This document shows positions 26,094 through 34,095 of a DNA stretch of 64,000 nt, in pieces. Position numbers and translations under genes: made by a program. The first letter of the stretch is position 1, and each line of letters starts with the position of its first letter. The DNA is from Lichenicola sp965198575 (GTDB lineage: Bacteria; Pseudomonadota; Alphaproteobacteria; Acetobacterales; Acetobacteraceae). The stretch spans positions 310,001 to 374,000 of the forward strand of contig NZ_OZ240671.1 of NCBI RefSeq assembly GCF_965198575.1. The letters run 5' to 3'. The notes beneath the pieces were generated by a model, which was not told where the DNA came from, searched no databases, and worked only from the letters and a program-made list of their open reading frames with translations.

Positions 26094-26095
26094 CC

Positions 26096-26932
26096 GTGAT
26101 CGCCTTCATCGGCAGCGTATTCTCGCCGTACTATGCCTGGATGCGCCGCCGGGGCGACGGGCGCGCCGAACGCCATTGTGCGCTCAATATCTCGCTGTAT
26201 GGCGGCACGCGGCGCTGGGCAATGACCGAGCGGGGCGAGGCCAGCCTGCACCGCGACGCGCATCATATCGCGATCGGGCCGAGCAGCCTGAGCTGGCGCA
26301 ACGGCGTGCTGGAGATCGAGATCAGGGAACGGTCGTTTCCGATCCCGCACGCGATACGCGGCCGCATCCGGGTGCATCCGGAGGCCATCACCGGGCATCG
26401 CGAGTCTCTCGATCCGGCCGGACTGCATCGCTGGTCGCCGATGGCGCCGCGTGCACGCGTGGAGGTCGAGCTCGACCAGCCCGGACTGCGCTGGAGCGGC
26501 AACGGCTATCTCGACAGCAATGACGGCGACGGTCCGCTGGAGGCCTCGTTCCGGCGCTGGGACTGGTGCCGCGTCCCGCTGCGCGACCGCACCGCGATCC
26601 TGTACGACGTCGAGGGTCGCGACGGGCAGAAACGCGAGCTCGGGTTGCAGGTTGCGCGTGACGGCAGCGTGTCACCGCTCGAGGCGCCGACGGCCGTGAC
26701 CCTGCCACGCACGCGCTGGCGGCTGCCCCGCTTCACCCGCTGCGATACCGGCGGCACTGCGAGCGTGGTGCAGACGCTGCAGGATTCGCCGTTCTACGCG
26801 CGCTCCGTGCTGCAGACCCGGCTGCTCGGCGAGACCGCGCCGGCCATGCATGAGAGCCTCGATCTCGACCGCTTCAAGGCGCCGTGGACGCAGGCGATGC
26901 TGCCGTTCCGGATCCCCCGCGCGCTGAGGTGA
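26096..26932 (+). CDS. crtC: Carotenoid 1,2-hydratase (hydroxyneurosporene synthase)
   Basis: It adds water at the 1,2 double bond of neurosporene- or lycopene-type carotenoids. From the GTG at 26096, 2 bases past the crtD stop, the product is 278 residues (VIAFIGSVFSPYYAW...), near the 281 of Rhodobacter. HRWSPMAPRARVEVEL and GNGYLDSNDGDGPLE are CrtC signatures. The frame is open upstream to 25727 inside crtD, and just before the GTG it reads FDLVVPPSGYGWWYLDALAD, which resembles the start of longer family members. No ATG, GTG or TTG lies in frame between 25727 and 26096, so the real start could be non-standard. The 3' end overlaps a convergent minus-strand gene. Confidence 0.88.
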   Translation: MIAFIGSVFSPYYAWMRRRGDGRAERHCALNISLYGGTRRWAMTERGEASLHRDAHHIAIGPSSLSWRNGVLEIEIRERSFPIPHAIRGRIRVHPEAITGHRESLDPAGLHRWSPMAPRARVEVELDQPGLRWSGNGYLDSNDGDGPLEASFRRWDWCRVPLRDRTAILYDVEGRDGQKRELGLQVARDGSVSPLEAPTAVTLPRTRWRLPRFTRCDTGGTASVVQTLQDSPFYARSVLQTRLLGETAPAMHESLDLDRFKAPWTQAMLPFRIPRALR

Positions 26933-27200
26933 CGCGCCAGGCTGCCGATCGCGGACGCAAGCGGATCCACAGATCCACGAGGTGCGCGGCCAGCGACAGC
27001 AGCAGGCACAGCGCCAACCAGACCGGCGAGGCACTCCCGAGCGCCAGGCGCAGCGCCAGCATCAGCATGAAGCCGGCCGCAAGCGACGCCGCCCAACGCC
27101 CCGGCCGCCCGAAGCGCCACGCCAGCACCACGGCCTCCGCAAGCACCAGCAGCAGGATCGCGTCGATGATCCGGCCATCCGCGAACCACCAGGTCAGCAT
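26874..27200 (-). CDS. Small PGC membrane protein downstream of bchO
   Basis: A 108-residue protein with three hydrophobic segments (about 12-28, 36-55 and 58-78), starting MLTWWFADGRIIDAILLLVL. Its ATG lies just inside the end of bchO (7-base overlap), so it is the last gene of the long minus-strand run. The final 59 bases overlap the end of crtC on the other strand. Similar small membrane ORFs sit beside bchO in other PGCs as far as I recall, but I cannot name a family. A role in pigment complex assembly is only suggested by position. Confidence 0.6.
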   Translation of the reverse strand: MLTWWFADGRIIDAILLLVLAEAVVLAWRFGRPGRWAASLAAGFMLMLALRLALGSASPVWLALCLLLSLAAHLVDLWIRLRPRSAAWRVTSARGGSGTAASPASTAP

Positions 27201-28078
27201 GCGAGCCGAAGCGCCGGGACGCTCTCCGCGAACAGCCGTTCGGTGAGCCCGGCAACCAGGTCCGGCCTCTCCTCATGCGCGAGGTGGCCGAGCCCGGGCA
27301 GCATCACCAGCTCGGCGCCCGGCAGCAGCCGACCGACCTCGAGGGTGGCCTTGGGCGGGATCATCCGATCGACTTCGCCACCGACCAGCATCACGCGGCA
27401 GTCGAGTTCCGGCAGCGATGGGGTGAGCGTGTCCAGCTGCCAGTGCGCCATCATCCGCAGCGCGCTCGACACGTGGCCGGGGTCGCTCAGCAGCTGCTGG
27501 TAGAGACGGATCCCCTCTCGGTCGATCTTCGAGCCGGTATTGTCCATGAAATGCCGCAGCCAGGCGCGGTTGCCGGCATGCAGCGAGAACAGCCGCGGCA
27601 CCAGGGTGCCGGCAGCGAGCAGCCGCGCGGCGGCAGGAAAGATCTGCGACGATGGCCCCTTGAGCGGCAGCAGCGCGCCGTTGAGGCTGATCATCGCCGC
27701 GGGAGCGATGCTGCCATCGAGAGTCATGCGGGCCAAGAGGGCGGCGCCCGCGGAATGGCCGATGGCAATCATCGGCTTCATTGCGAGCTGATCCAGCAGA
27801 CGGCCCAGCAGCCGCGCCTGGCCGGCGAGCGACATCAGCTCCGGACGCGGCGCCTCGGTGAAGCCGTGGCCCGGAAGATCGGGTGCCACGACGGTGAAGT
27901 TGCGCGCCAGCAACGGCATCAGGTCGCGCCAGGAGTGGGTGGCAGCGCCGGTGCCGTGCAGCAGCAGCAGCGTCGGCCCCTCACCCATGATCTGCACATG
28001 CCAGCGCAGCGAGCCGGCTTGCACGAAGCGGCTGCTGGCGCGGTTCGGCCAGCCCTGCCCCTGGGTCTCCCAGTTCAT
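27194..28078 (-). CDS. bchO: Alpha/beta hydrolase of bacteriochlorophyll operon
   Basis: A 294-residue alpha/beta hydrolase. LLLLHGTGAATHSWRDLMPL is the oxyanion region, IGHSAGAALLARM carries the nucleophile Ser, and a late GLGHLAHEERPDLV supplies the His. This is the BchO family of Mg-chelatase operons; it is genetically linked to Mg insertion but its reaction is not known. The ATG at 28078 (MNWETQGQGWPNRASSRFV) is typical. It begins 10 bases after bchD, in the order bchI-bchD-bchO. Confidence 0.92.
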   Translation of the reverse strand: MNWETQGQGWPNRASSRFVQAGSLRWHVQIMGEGPTLLLLHGTGAATHSWRDLMPLLARNFTVVAPDLPGHGFTEAPRPELMSLAGQARLLGRLLDQLAMKPMIAIGHSAGAALLARMTLDGSIAPAAMISLNGALLPLKGPSSQIFPAAARLLAAGTLVPRLFSLHAGNRAWLRHFMDNTGSKIDREGIRLYQQLLSDPGHVSSALRMMAHWQLDTLTPSLPELDCRVMLVGGEVDRMIPPKATLEVGRLLPGAELVMLPGLGHLAHEERPDLVAGLTERLFAESVPALRLAC

Positions 28079-28088
28079 CGCGGCCCCT

Positions 28089-29906
28089 TCATGCGACGAG
28101 AGCCCGGACGGCGCGTGACAGCAGCGCCGGCTCGCTCCGCGCCAGATGCAGATAGGGCGCGCCCATGGCGGCGGCCAGACCCTCGGCCTTCGGCTGTGCG
28201 CGCGGCGCGATATCGACCAGCAGCGCGGGGAGCCCGGCGGCCCGCAACCGGGAGGCGCTCTCGGTTGCGTCGCGTCCGGCCTGCACACGCCCGGCAGTTC
28301 CGTCGCGGGCGATGTTGGCGCGGCCGTCGGTGAGCGTCACGATCAGCGTGCTCTCGCCACGGCGACGCAGGCCGCTCGCCAGCAGGATGGCGGCATCGAG
28401 CCCGGCCGCCAGCGGAGTGCCGCCGCCGCTGGTCATCGCGGCCAGGCTGCGACGGGCGCGGGCGAGCGCACCGGTCGGCGGCAGTAGCAGCTCCGTCCCG
28501 CCACCCCGAAACACCAGCAGCGCCACCCGATCGCGCCGCACGTAGCATTCGCCGAGCAGCAGCTCGATCGCGCCCTTGGCCTCGGCCAGACGATGCAGGG
28601 CGGCCGAGCCGGAGGCATCGACCAGAAAGATGGCGGTGCTCCGGGGGCGCCGGCTGCAGCGGATCACGTGCAGGTCCGAGCCACGCACCAGCAGGCGTGG
28701 CAGGGCTCCGGCCTCGGATGGCCGGGCGGCCGCGCGACGCGATCGCTGCCACGGTGCGGCGCTGCGCAGGGTCTCGACCAAAGCCAGCCGGTTGCCGCCA
28801 TTGGGCGTGCCGCGCCGCGGTGCCAGCGGACGCCCACGCGTGCCCATGACGTCGCCATGGCCATTTCGGCCGGCGGCGGTCGCCGTGATTCGAGAACCCG
28901 GGCCGGATCCGCGATCGAGCAGCCCAGCCGGCACCGCGGCGGCTGCGGCCGCGAGCACGCTCTCCTGCATGGCCTCCGGAGCCGGACCTGCCTCGGATGC
29001 GGCCTGCGTCGCCGCATCGCCCTCGGTCGGGGAAACGTCCTCAGGCTGCTGGGCGGCCGCTTGATCCCTGCCAGGGTTGGCCGGGGAAGTTCCGGCATCC
29101 GCCTGCTCCGGCGAAGGCGCCGGTTCGGGGTGCGGCGCATTCTCGGCCGGCGGCTCCGACACCGGAAGCCGGGTAGCGCGCGGCGCCAGCACGAGGCCGG
29201 CTGCGAGTGCCGCATCCTCGCCATCCACCTCGGCGCGGCCGGCAAGCGAGGCCGCGGCCCGGGCGATCCGCGCGGCCAGCAACGTCGCCCGCAGCGGCGC
29301 GATGCCCAGCGCTTCCGCCGCGTGGCACAGCGCGTCCATGACCGGATCCGGACACCGAACCGCCCGGAACCCACGCCGCGCGGCCGCCAGACACATCGTC
29401 GCCGCATCCCCCGCGCGGATGCCGTCGAGCTCGACCCGGATCGCCACCCGGTCCAGCAACACCGCCGGCAATGCCTCGTCCGGCTCGCCTTCATCGAGGA
29501 GAACGAGACCGAGTGCGTCCAGTCCCGGCGCATGCTCCGCGTCGAGCGCGCCGCATAGCAGGGCCGCCGTCTCGCCGGTCAGTCGCTCGGCCGAGGCGAC
29601 CAGCAGGACACCACCCACCGATCGGTCCAGCAGCCCCTGGCGCCAGACCGGCCGCGCAGCGAGCAGCGTCGCCGACAGGTCGAGCTCGCCCAGCAGCGCC
29701 TCGGCGGTCGGCAGCACCGGGCAGCGCAGCACCGGCATGGTGGCGGGAAGCGGCTCGCGGAGTGCCTGCAGGAACGCCGCCCGGGTCGGCCCCGCGCCGG
29801 ACCTCACATGCAGCACCAGCCGGCCCGGCTGCACCGCGAACAGTCGCGCCGCCAGCAGCGCGCGATCCCAGGACGGCGCGCCCCCGGACGACCCCGCTTC
29901 AGGCAT
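28089..29906 (-). CDS. bchD: Magnesium chelatase subunit D
   Basis: A 605-residue protein from the ATG at 29906 (MPEAGSSGGAPSWDRALL); the open frame upstream is the shadow of bchI. Residues about 1-230 are a degenerate AAA+ module. A Pro/Glu/Ala-rich linker lies near 240-310. The C-terminal integrin I (vWA) domain has the MIDAS motif IFLVDASGSAALHR with a later TSGGGTPLAAGL and LTDGRANIARDG. It joins BchI rings and BchH in the ATP-driven insertion of Mg2+ into protoporphyrin IX. The start overlaps bchI by 8 bases. Confidence 0.94.
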   Translation of the reverse strand: MPEAGSSGGAPSWDRALLAARLFAVQPGRLVLHVRSGAGPTRAAFLQALREPLPATMPVLRCPVLPTAEALLGELDLSATLLAARPVWRQGLLDRSVGGVLLVASAERLTGETAALLCGALDAEHAPGLDALGLVLLDEGEPDEALPAVLLDRVAIRVELDGIRAGDAATMCLAAARRGFRAVRCPDPVMDALCHAAEALGIAPLRATLLAARIARAAASLAGRAEVDGEDAALAAGLVLAPRATRLPVSEPPAENAPHPEPAPSPEQADAGTSPANPGRDQAAAQQPEDVSPTEGDAATQAASEAGPAPEAMQESVLAAAAAAVPAGLLDRGSGPGSRITATAAGRNGHGDVMGTRGRPLAPRRGTPNGGNRLALVETLRSAAPWQRSRRAAARPSEAGALPRLLVRGSDLHVIRCSRRPRSTAIFLVDASGSAALHRLAEAKGAIELLLGECYVRRDRVALLVFRGGGTELLLPPTGALARARRSLAAMTSGGGTPLAAGLDAAILLASGLRRRGESTLIVTLTDGRANIARDGTAGRVQAGRDATESASRLRAAGLPALLVDIAPRAQPKAEGLAAAMGAPYLHLARSEPALLSRAVRALVA

Positions 29907-31023
29907 CGTAGAGTTCGGCCAGCGCCCGTTCGACGCGGGGCGTAGCGCTGCCCTCATCGAGCGGGTTGCGCCGCATCCGATGGCGCAGCGCCGGGATCGC
30001 CACCGCCCGCAGGTGGTGCTCATCGACCACCGGGTCGTCCTGGAAACAGGCAAGCGCGCGTGCGGCCCGCAGCAGGGACAACTCGCCGCGCAGCCCGTCG
30101 GTGCCGAGTGAGAGGCACAGCCGCGCCACGCTCTCCAGCACCGGCTCCGGCGTCTGCACGGCAGCCAGCCTGGCGCGCGCTGCCACGATGCGCTCACGCA
30201 GCACGAGCTCGGGGCCGCTCCAGTGCTGCAGGAACGCATCCGGATCGGTGTCGAAGGCCTCGCGCCGACGCAGCACCTCGATCCGCTGCGCGAGCACGGT
30301 CGGCGTGGTGACCTCGACCGCCAGGCCGAAGCGGTCGAGCAGCTGCGGGCGCAGGTCGCCCTCCTCGGGGTTGCCGCTGCCCACCAGCACGAACCGCGAG
30401 GGGTGGCGGATGCTCAAACCCTCGCGCTCGACCAGGTTCTCGCCGGATGCAGCGACGTCGAGCAGCAGGTCGACCAGATGGTCCTCGAGCAGGTTGACCT
30501 CGTCGATGTAGAGGAAGCCGCGATGCGCGCGGGCCAGCAGACCCGGCTCGAAGCGCTTGGCGCCGTCCGCCAGGGCCCGCTCGAGATCGAGCGCACCGAC
30601 CACGCGATCCTCGGTGGCGCCGAGCGGCAGGTCGATGGTGGGGACCGGCACGGTTTGCGCGCGCAGACGCGGTGCGGCGCCCGGCGGCCGACAATGCGGG
30701 CAGTCGGCGGCCGGGCAGTCCGGGTCGCAATTATAGAGGCAGTCGGCGACCACGCGGATCGATGGCAGCAGGGCCGCCAGCGCCCGGATCGCGGTGGATT
30801 TGCCGGTGCCGCGGTCGCCCAGCACCAGCACCCCGCCGATGCGCGGATCGATCGCCGCCAGCACCAGAGCCTGAGTCATTTCCTCCTGGCCGACGATCGC
30901 GGTGAACGGAAAACAGCGACGGACGGGTGCCGCCGGGCGAGCTTTGACGGTCGTACGCTGCAGTCGCGGCCGGGCCTGGTCGGCTGCGGGCGGGAAGAAC
31001 GGAACCGGCAACACACCGTGCAT
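29899..31023 (-). CDS. bchI: Magnesium chelatase ATPase subunit I
   Basis: A 374-residue AAA+ ATPase. GDRGTGKST (70-77) is Walker A, LYIDEVNLLEDHLVDLLLDV contains Walker B, and LVGSGNPEEGDLRPQLLDRF holds sensor 1 and an Arg finger. Between Walker A and the PVPTIDLPLGATEDRVVG segment it has a Cys-rich insert, with Cys at 95, 99, 103, 108 and 111 (NCDPDCPAADCPHC). This looks like a metal- or redox-sensitive loop and is absent from Rhodobacter BchI as I recall. The ATG at 31023 overlaps the hemA stop by one base. Confidence 0.95.
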   Translation of the reverse strand: MHGVLPVPFFPPAADQARPRLQRTTVKARPAAPVRRCFPFTAIVGQEEMTQALVLAAIDPRIGGVLVLGDRGTGKSTAIRALAALLPSIRVVADCLYNCDPDCPAADCPHCRPPGAAPRLRAQTVPVPTIDLPLGATEDRVVGALDLERALADGAKRFEPGLLARAHRGFLYIDEVNLLEDHLVDLLLDVAASGENLVEREGLSIRHPSRFVLVGSGNPEEGDLRPQLLDRFGLAVEVTTPTVLAQRIEVLRRREAFDTDPDAFLQHWSGPELVLRERIVAARARLAAVQTPEPVLESVARLCLSLGTDGLRGELSLLRAARALACFQDDPVVDEHHLRAVAIPALRHRMRRNPLDEGSATPRVERALAELYDA

Positions 31024-32240
31024 CAGGCACTCCTGCGTGTGGCGAGCGCTGCCCATTCGGTGCCTATCGCCTCCGCCAGCCGGGCGATGTCCTGGTCGTC
31101 GTGCATCGGCGTCGGCGTCAGGCGCAGCCGCTCGGTGCCACGCGGCACGGTCGGGTAGTTGATCGGCTGCACGTAGATGCCGTGCCGCGTCAGCAGCCGG
31201 TCGGTCAGCCGCTTGGTCTCGATCGGATCACCGACGATCACCGGCACGATGTGCGAGGCGTTTTCCAGATGCGGCACCTGGTGCTCGTCGAGTGCTCGCC
31301 GCACCGCCATCACCCGCTCGGCATGGCGGGCACGCAATGCGTCGGCGCCGCGGACCACCCGGATGCTGGCGCAGGCGCCGGCGGCGATGGCCGGCGGCAG
31401 CGCGGTCGAGAAGATGTAGCCGGAGGCGAACGAGCGCACGAAATCGCACAGCGCGTCCGAGGCGGCGATGTAGCCACCGACCACCCCGAAACCCTTGCCG
31501 AGCGTGCCCTCGATGATGGTCAGCCGGTCGGACACCCCCTCGCGCGCGGCGATCCCGGCGCCCTGCGGCCCGTACAACCCGACGGCATGGACCTCGTCGA
31601 GGTAGGTCATGGCGCCGTGACGCTCGGCCACGTCGCAGATCGCGGCGATCGGCGCGATGTCGCCATCCATCGAATAGATGCTCTCGAAGGCGATGATCTT
31701 GGGCGCGTCCGGGTCCAGGCCGGACAGGATGCGATCGAGATCGGCGGCGTCGTTATGCGCGAAGATGTGGCGCTCGGCGCGGCTGTGCCGGATGCCCTCG
31801 ATCATCGAGGCGTGGTTGCCGGCGTCGGACAGCACGATGCAGCCGGGGATCCGTGCCGCGATGGTGCCGAGCGTCGCCCAATTCGACATGTAGCCGGACG
31901 CGAACAGCAGCGCGCGCTCCTTGCCGTGCAGGGCGGCGAGTTCCTGCTCGAGCTCGACATGGGCGATGCTGGTGCCGGCGATGTTACGCGTGCCGCCGGC
32001 GCCGGCGCCGAGACGGTCGAGGGCGTCGTGCATCGCCTGCATCACGTCGGGATGCTGGCCCATGCCGAGATAGTCGTTCGAGCACCAGATGGTGATCTCG
32101 CGTGACGGGCCGCCGGCGGGATCGTGCAAGGTGGCGCGCGGGAACTTGCCCGCGTGGCGCTCGATCTCGGCGAACACGCGATAATTGCCGTCTGCACGCA
32201 GGCGCTCGATCTGGCGACGGAAGAAGCGTTCGTAATCCAT
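31023..32240 (-). CDS. hemA: 5-aminolevulinate synthase
   Basis: A 405-residue PLP enzyme. WCSNDYLGMGQHPDVMQAMH, SDAGNHASMIEGI, TYLDEVHAVGLYGPQGAGI and IIEGTLGKGFGVVGGYIA are classical ALAS motifs, the last with the Schiff-base Lys. It condenses glycine and succinyl-CoA, the first step of heme and bacteriochlorophyll synthesis in alphaproteobacteria. Its place inside the bch/puh run, between puhE/cobW and bchI, means precursor supply is expressed with pigment genes. A second copy for housekeeping heme may exist elsewhere. Confidence 0.95.
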   Translation of the reverse strand: MDYERFFRRQIERLRADGNYRVFAEIERHAGKFPRATLHDPAGGPSREITIWCSNDYLGMGQHPDVMQAMHDALDRLGAGAGGTRNIAGTSIAHVELEQELAALHGKERALLFASGYMSNWATLGTIAARIPGCIVLSDAGNHASMIEGIRHSRAERHIFAHNDAADLDRILSGLDPDAPKIIAFESIYSMDGDIAPIAAICDVAERHGAMTYLDEVHAVGLYGPQGAGIAAREGVSDRLTIIEGTLGKGFGVVGGYIAASDALCDFVRSFASGYIFSTALPPAIAAGACASIRVVRGADALRARHAERVMAVRRALDEHQVPHLENASHIVPVIVGDPIETKRLTDRLLTRHGIYVQPINYPTVPRGTERLRLTPTPMHDDQDIARLAEAIGTEWAALATRRSA

Positions 32241-32252
32241 CCTCGTCCGCCC

Positions 32253-34085
32253 TCAAGCCGCGACGGCGAGCGCGACACAGCCGTCGAACGCGGCCTGCAG
32301 ACGCATCTCGTCGAGCCTGCGCCCGATCGCCACGACCCGCGGCAGCTCGTCCTCCCTGGCCGCGAACGCCACCATGTTCACGCGGCCGCCGGCGATGTCG
32401 AAACGCACCCAGCCGCCGCCCGCCTGCGCGATGCCCTTCAGCCGCTCGACCTCGCCATACTGGCCGGCCAGGGTCCGCCCGAGCACGTCAGCCAGGTGCT
32501 GCGGATCGAGCGTCCCCGCGAGCGCACCGCTCCACGAGGACAGGTCCGGCCCGTGCGCGTGCGCGCCATGTGCGTCGTGCGGCTCGTGTGCTTCGTGCGC
32601 GTGCGGTGCCTCGTCCGCGTGTTGTGCTTCGTGCGCATGGTGATGGTGGTGGTGCGCGTGTTCCGCCGGCGGCCCGGCCACAGCGGGAACGGCCGGATCG
32701 GCCACCGGACGCGCGTCGGCCGCCAGCCGCGGCAATGCGGCCTCATCCTCGATCTCGCCGAAGCTCGCGAGCATGATCCGCGCCCGGCGGTTCTGCATCC
32801 TGAGCGTGTTCTCGATCAGGTGCCGCTCGGCCGGCGACACCAGGTCGGTCTTGTTGAGAATGAGCTCGTCGGCGAGCCGGGCCTGTGCTTCCAGATGCGT
32901 CGGCATGCGGGCGAAATCCCGCAGGAAGCTGCCGGCATCGATCACCGTCGACACCTGCAGGCCACGCACCATCGGCTTGATGTCCGGCTGCGACAGCACC
33001 GCGATCAGCGAGGCCAGGTCTGCAACACCGCTCGGCTCGATCAGGATCCGGTCCGGCGCATGATCGGCGATCACCGCGTTGATCTGGCGGCCGAGATCCT
33101 GCTTGAGCGAGCAGCAGATGCAGCCGTTCGGCAGCTCCACCACCGCGGCACCCTGGTCGCCCAGCAGGCTGCCATCGATCCCGGCGGCGGCGAAGTCGTT
33201 CACCAGCACCACCGTGCGCGGCCCGATGCCGCCGGCCTTCTGCTGGCCGATGCGGCGCGCCATGACCGTGGTCTTGCCGGCACCCAGGAAGCCCGCCACC
33301 ACCTCGACATCGACCGCCGACACCGGCTTGCGCGAGCGCAGGCTCCAGTTCCAGAGGGCGGCGCCCGGCAGCGGCAGCATCAGCAGCCAATGTTCCAGGA
33401 TCGCCAGCGCCATCAGCGTCGACAGGAAGCAGTATCCGGCGGCATCGAACCGTGTCACGCCGGGCGCGTCCGCCGCCTGCACCAGCTTCACCAGGATCAC
33501 CGTCGAGATGGTGATCGAGACCGGAAACAGCAGGTTCATCGGCTTCTTGGTAAGGAACGACTTCAGGAACTGCAGGTGCTCCGGCAGGAACTCCTCGTTC
33601 AGGTTGCGCACGCCCAGGAACACGTTGAGCTTCGCACTCTGGTGCATCCACCACAGCACCATGAAGGTCCAGGTGCCGATCTGGTTGCGGCCGCCCCAGG
33701 TCAGCGCGACCACGATGATCGCGGCCCCGATGATGGCGAGCTCGTGCCACAGGCTGGTCTGGATCGCATGGCCGAAATGCCGCCAGCCGCTGCAGCCGTC
33801 GGCGCAGGGCGCCCGGCGCGGGCCGGTCACGTAGCCCATGTAGAACGAGATTTCCTGCCAGCCCCAGGCAAGCAGTCCGAACGTGAAGGCGAGATAGGCG
33901 CCGCGCAGGGTGAGGTCGCCGCGTGTCGCCCAGAGGCCATAGAACGACCCGAACAACAGCACCGTGGCGCCCAGCAGGCTCCAGCGGAACGTGCGCCGCG
34001 GCAGCCCGTCGAGATACATGATCACGCCGGTGCTGAACCACCAGACGAACAGCGCGAACAGCGCCGGCAGGACGTAGAGCGACAT
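32253..34085 (-). CDS. PuhE-CobW fusion: PuhE (DUF3623) membrane protein joined to a COG0523 metal GTPase
   Basis: A single 610-codon frame from the ATG at 34085. Residues 1-250 are PuhE, with about seven membrane helices, starting MSLYVLPALFALFVWWFSTG and including HQSAKLNVFLGVRNLNEEFL. After a short SRKPVSAVDV link, residues 259-610 are a complete CobW/COG0523 GTPase: Walker A GFLGAGKTT (265-273), the metal-site motif GCICC (321-325), IEPSGVAD, NKTD (411-414), a histidine-rich stretch (476-511) and the CobW C-terminal domain (about 517-610). There is no stop or start at the joint. PuhE affects reaction-centre assembly and COG0523 proteins move Zn, Co or Fe. A tethered metallochaperone is inferred. 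Confidence 0.92.
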   Translation of the reverse strand: MSLYVLPALFALFVWWFSTGVIMYLDGLPRRTFRWSLLGATVLLFGSFYGLWATRGDLTLRGAYLAFTFGLLAWGWQEISFYMGYVTGPRRAPCADGCSGWRHFGHAIQTSLWHELAIIGAAIIVVALTWGGRNQIGTWTFMVLWWMHQSAKLNVFLGVRNLNEEFLPEHLQFLKSFLTKKPMNLLFPVSITISTVILVKLVQAADAPGVTRFDAAGYCFLSTLMALAILEHWLLMLPLPGAALWNWSLRSRKPVSAVDVEVVAGFLGAGKTTVMARRIGQQKAGGIGPRTVVLVNDFAAAGIDGSLLGDQGAAVVELPNGCICCSLKQDLGRQINAVIADHAPDRILIEPSGVADLASLIAVLSQPDIKPMVRGLQVSTVIDAGSFLRDFARMPTHLEAQARLADELILNKTDLVSPAERHLIENTLRMQNRRARIMLASFGEIEDEAALPRLAADARPVADPAVPAVAGPPAEHAHHHHHHAHEAQHADEAPHAHEAHEPHDAHGAHAHGPDLSSWSGALAGTLDPQHLADVLGRTLAGQYGEVERLKGIAQAGGGWVRFDIAGGRVNMVAFAAREDELPRVVAIGRRLDEMRLQAAFDGCVALAVAA

Positions 34086-34095
34086 CGGCTGGTTC

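Noticed and set aside
32253..34085. Zn-bacteriochlorophyll production as the explanation of the CobW domain
   Set aside because: PufL keeps His L168 and a full bchIDH Mg chelatase is present; zinc pigment is not supported, so metal handling is left open.
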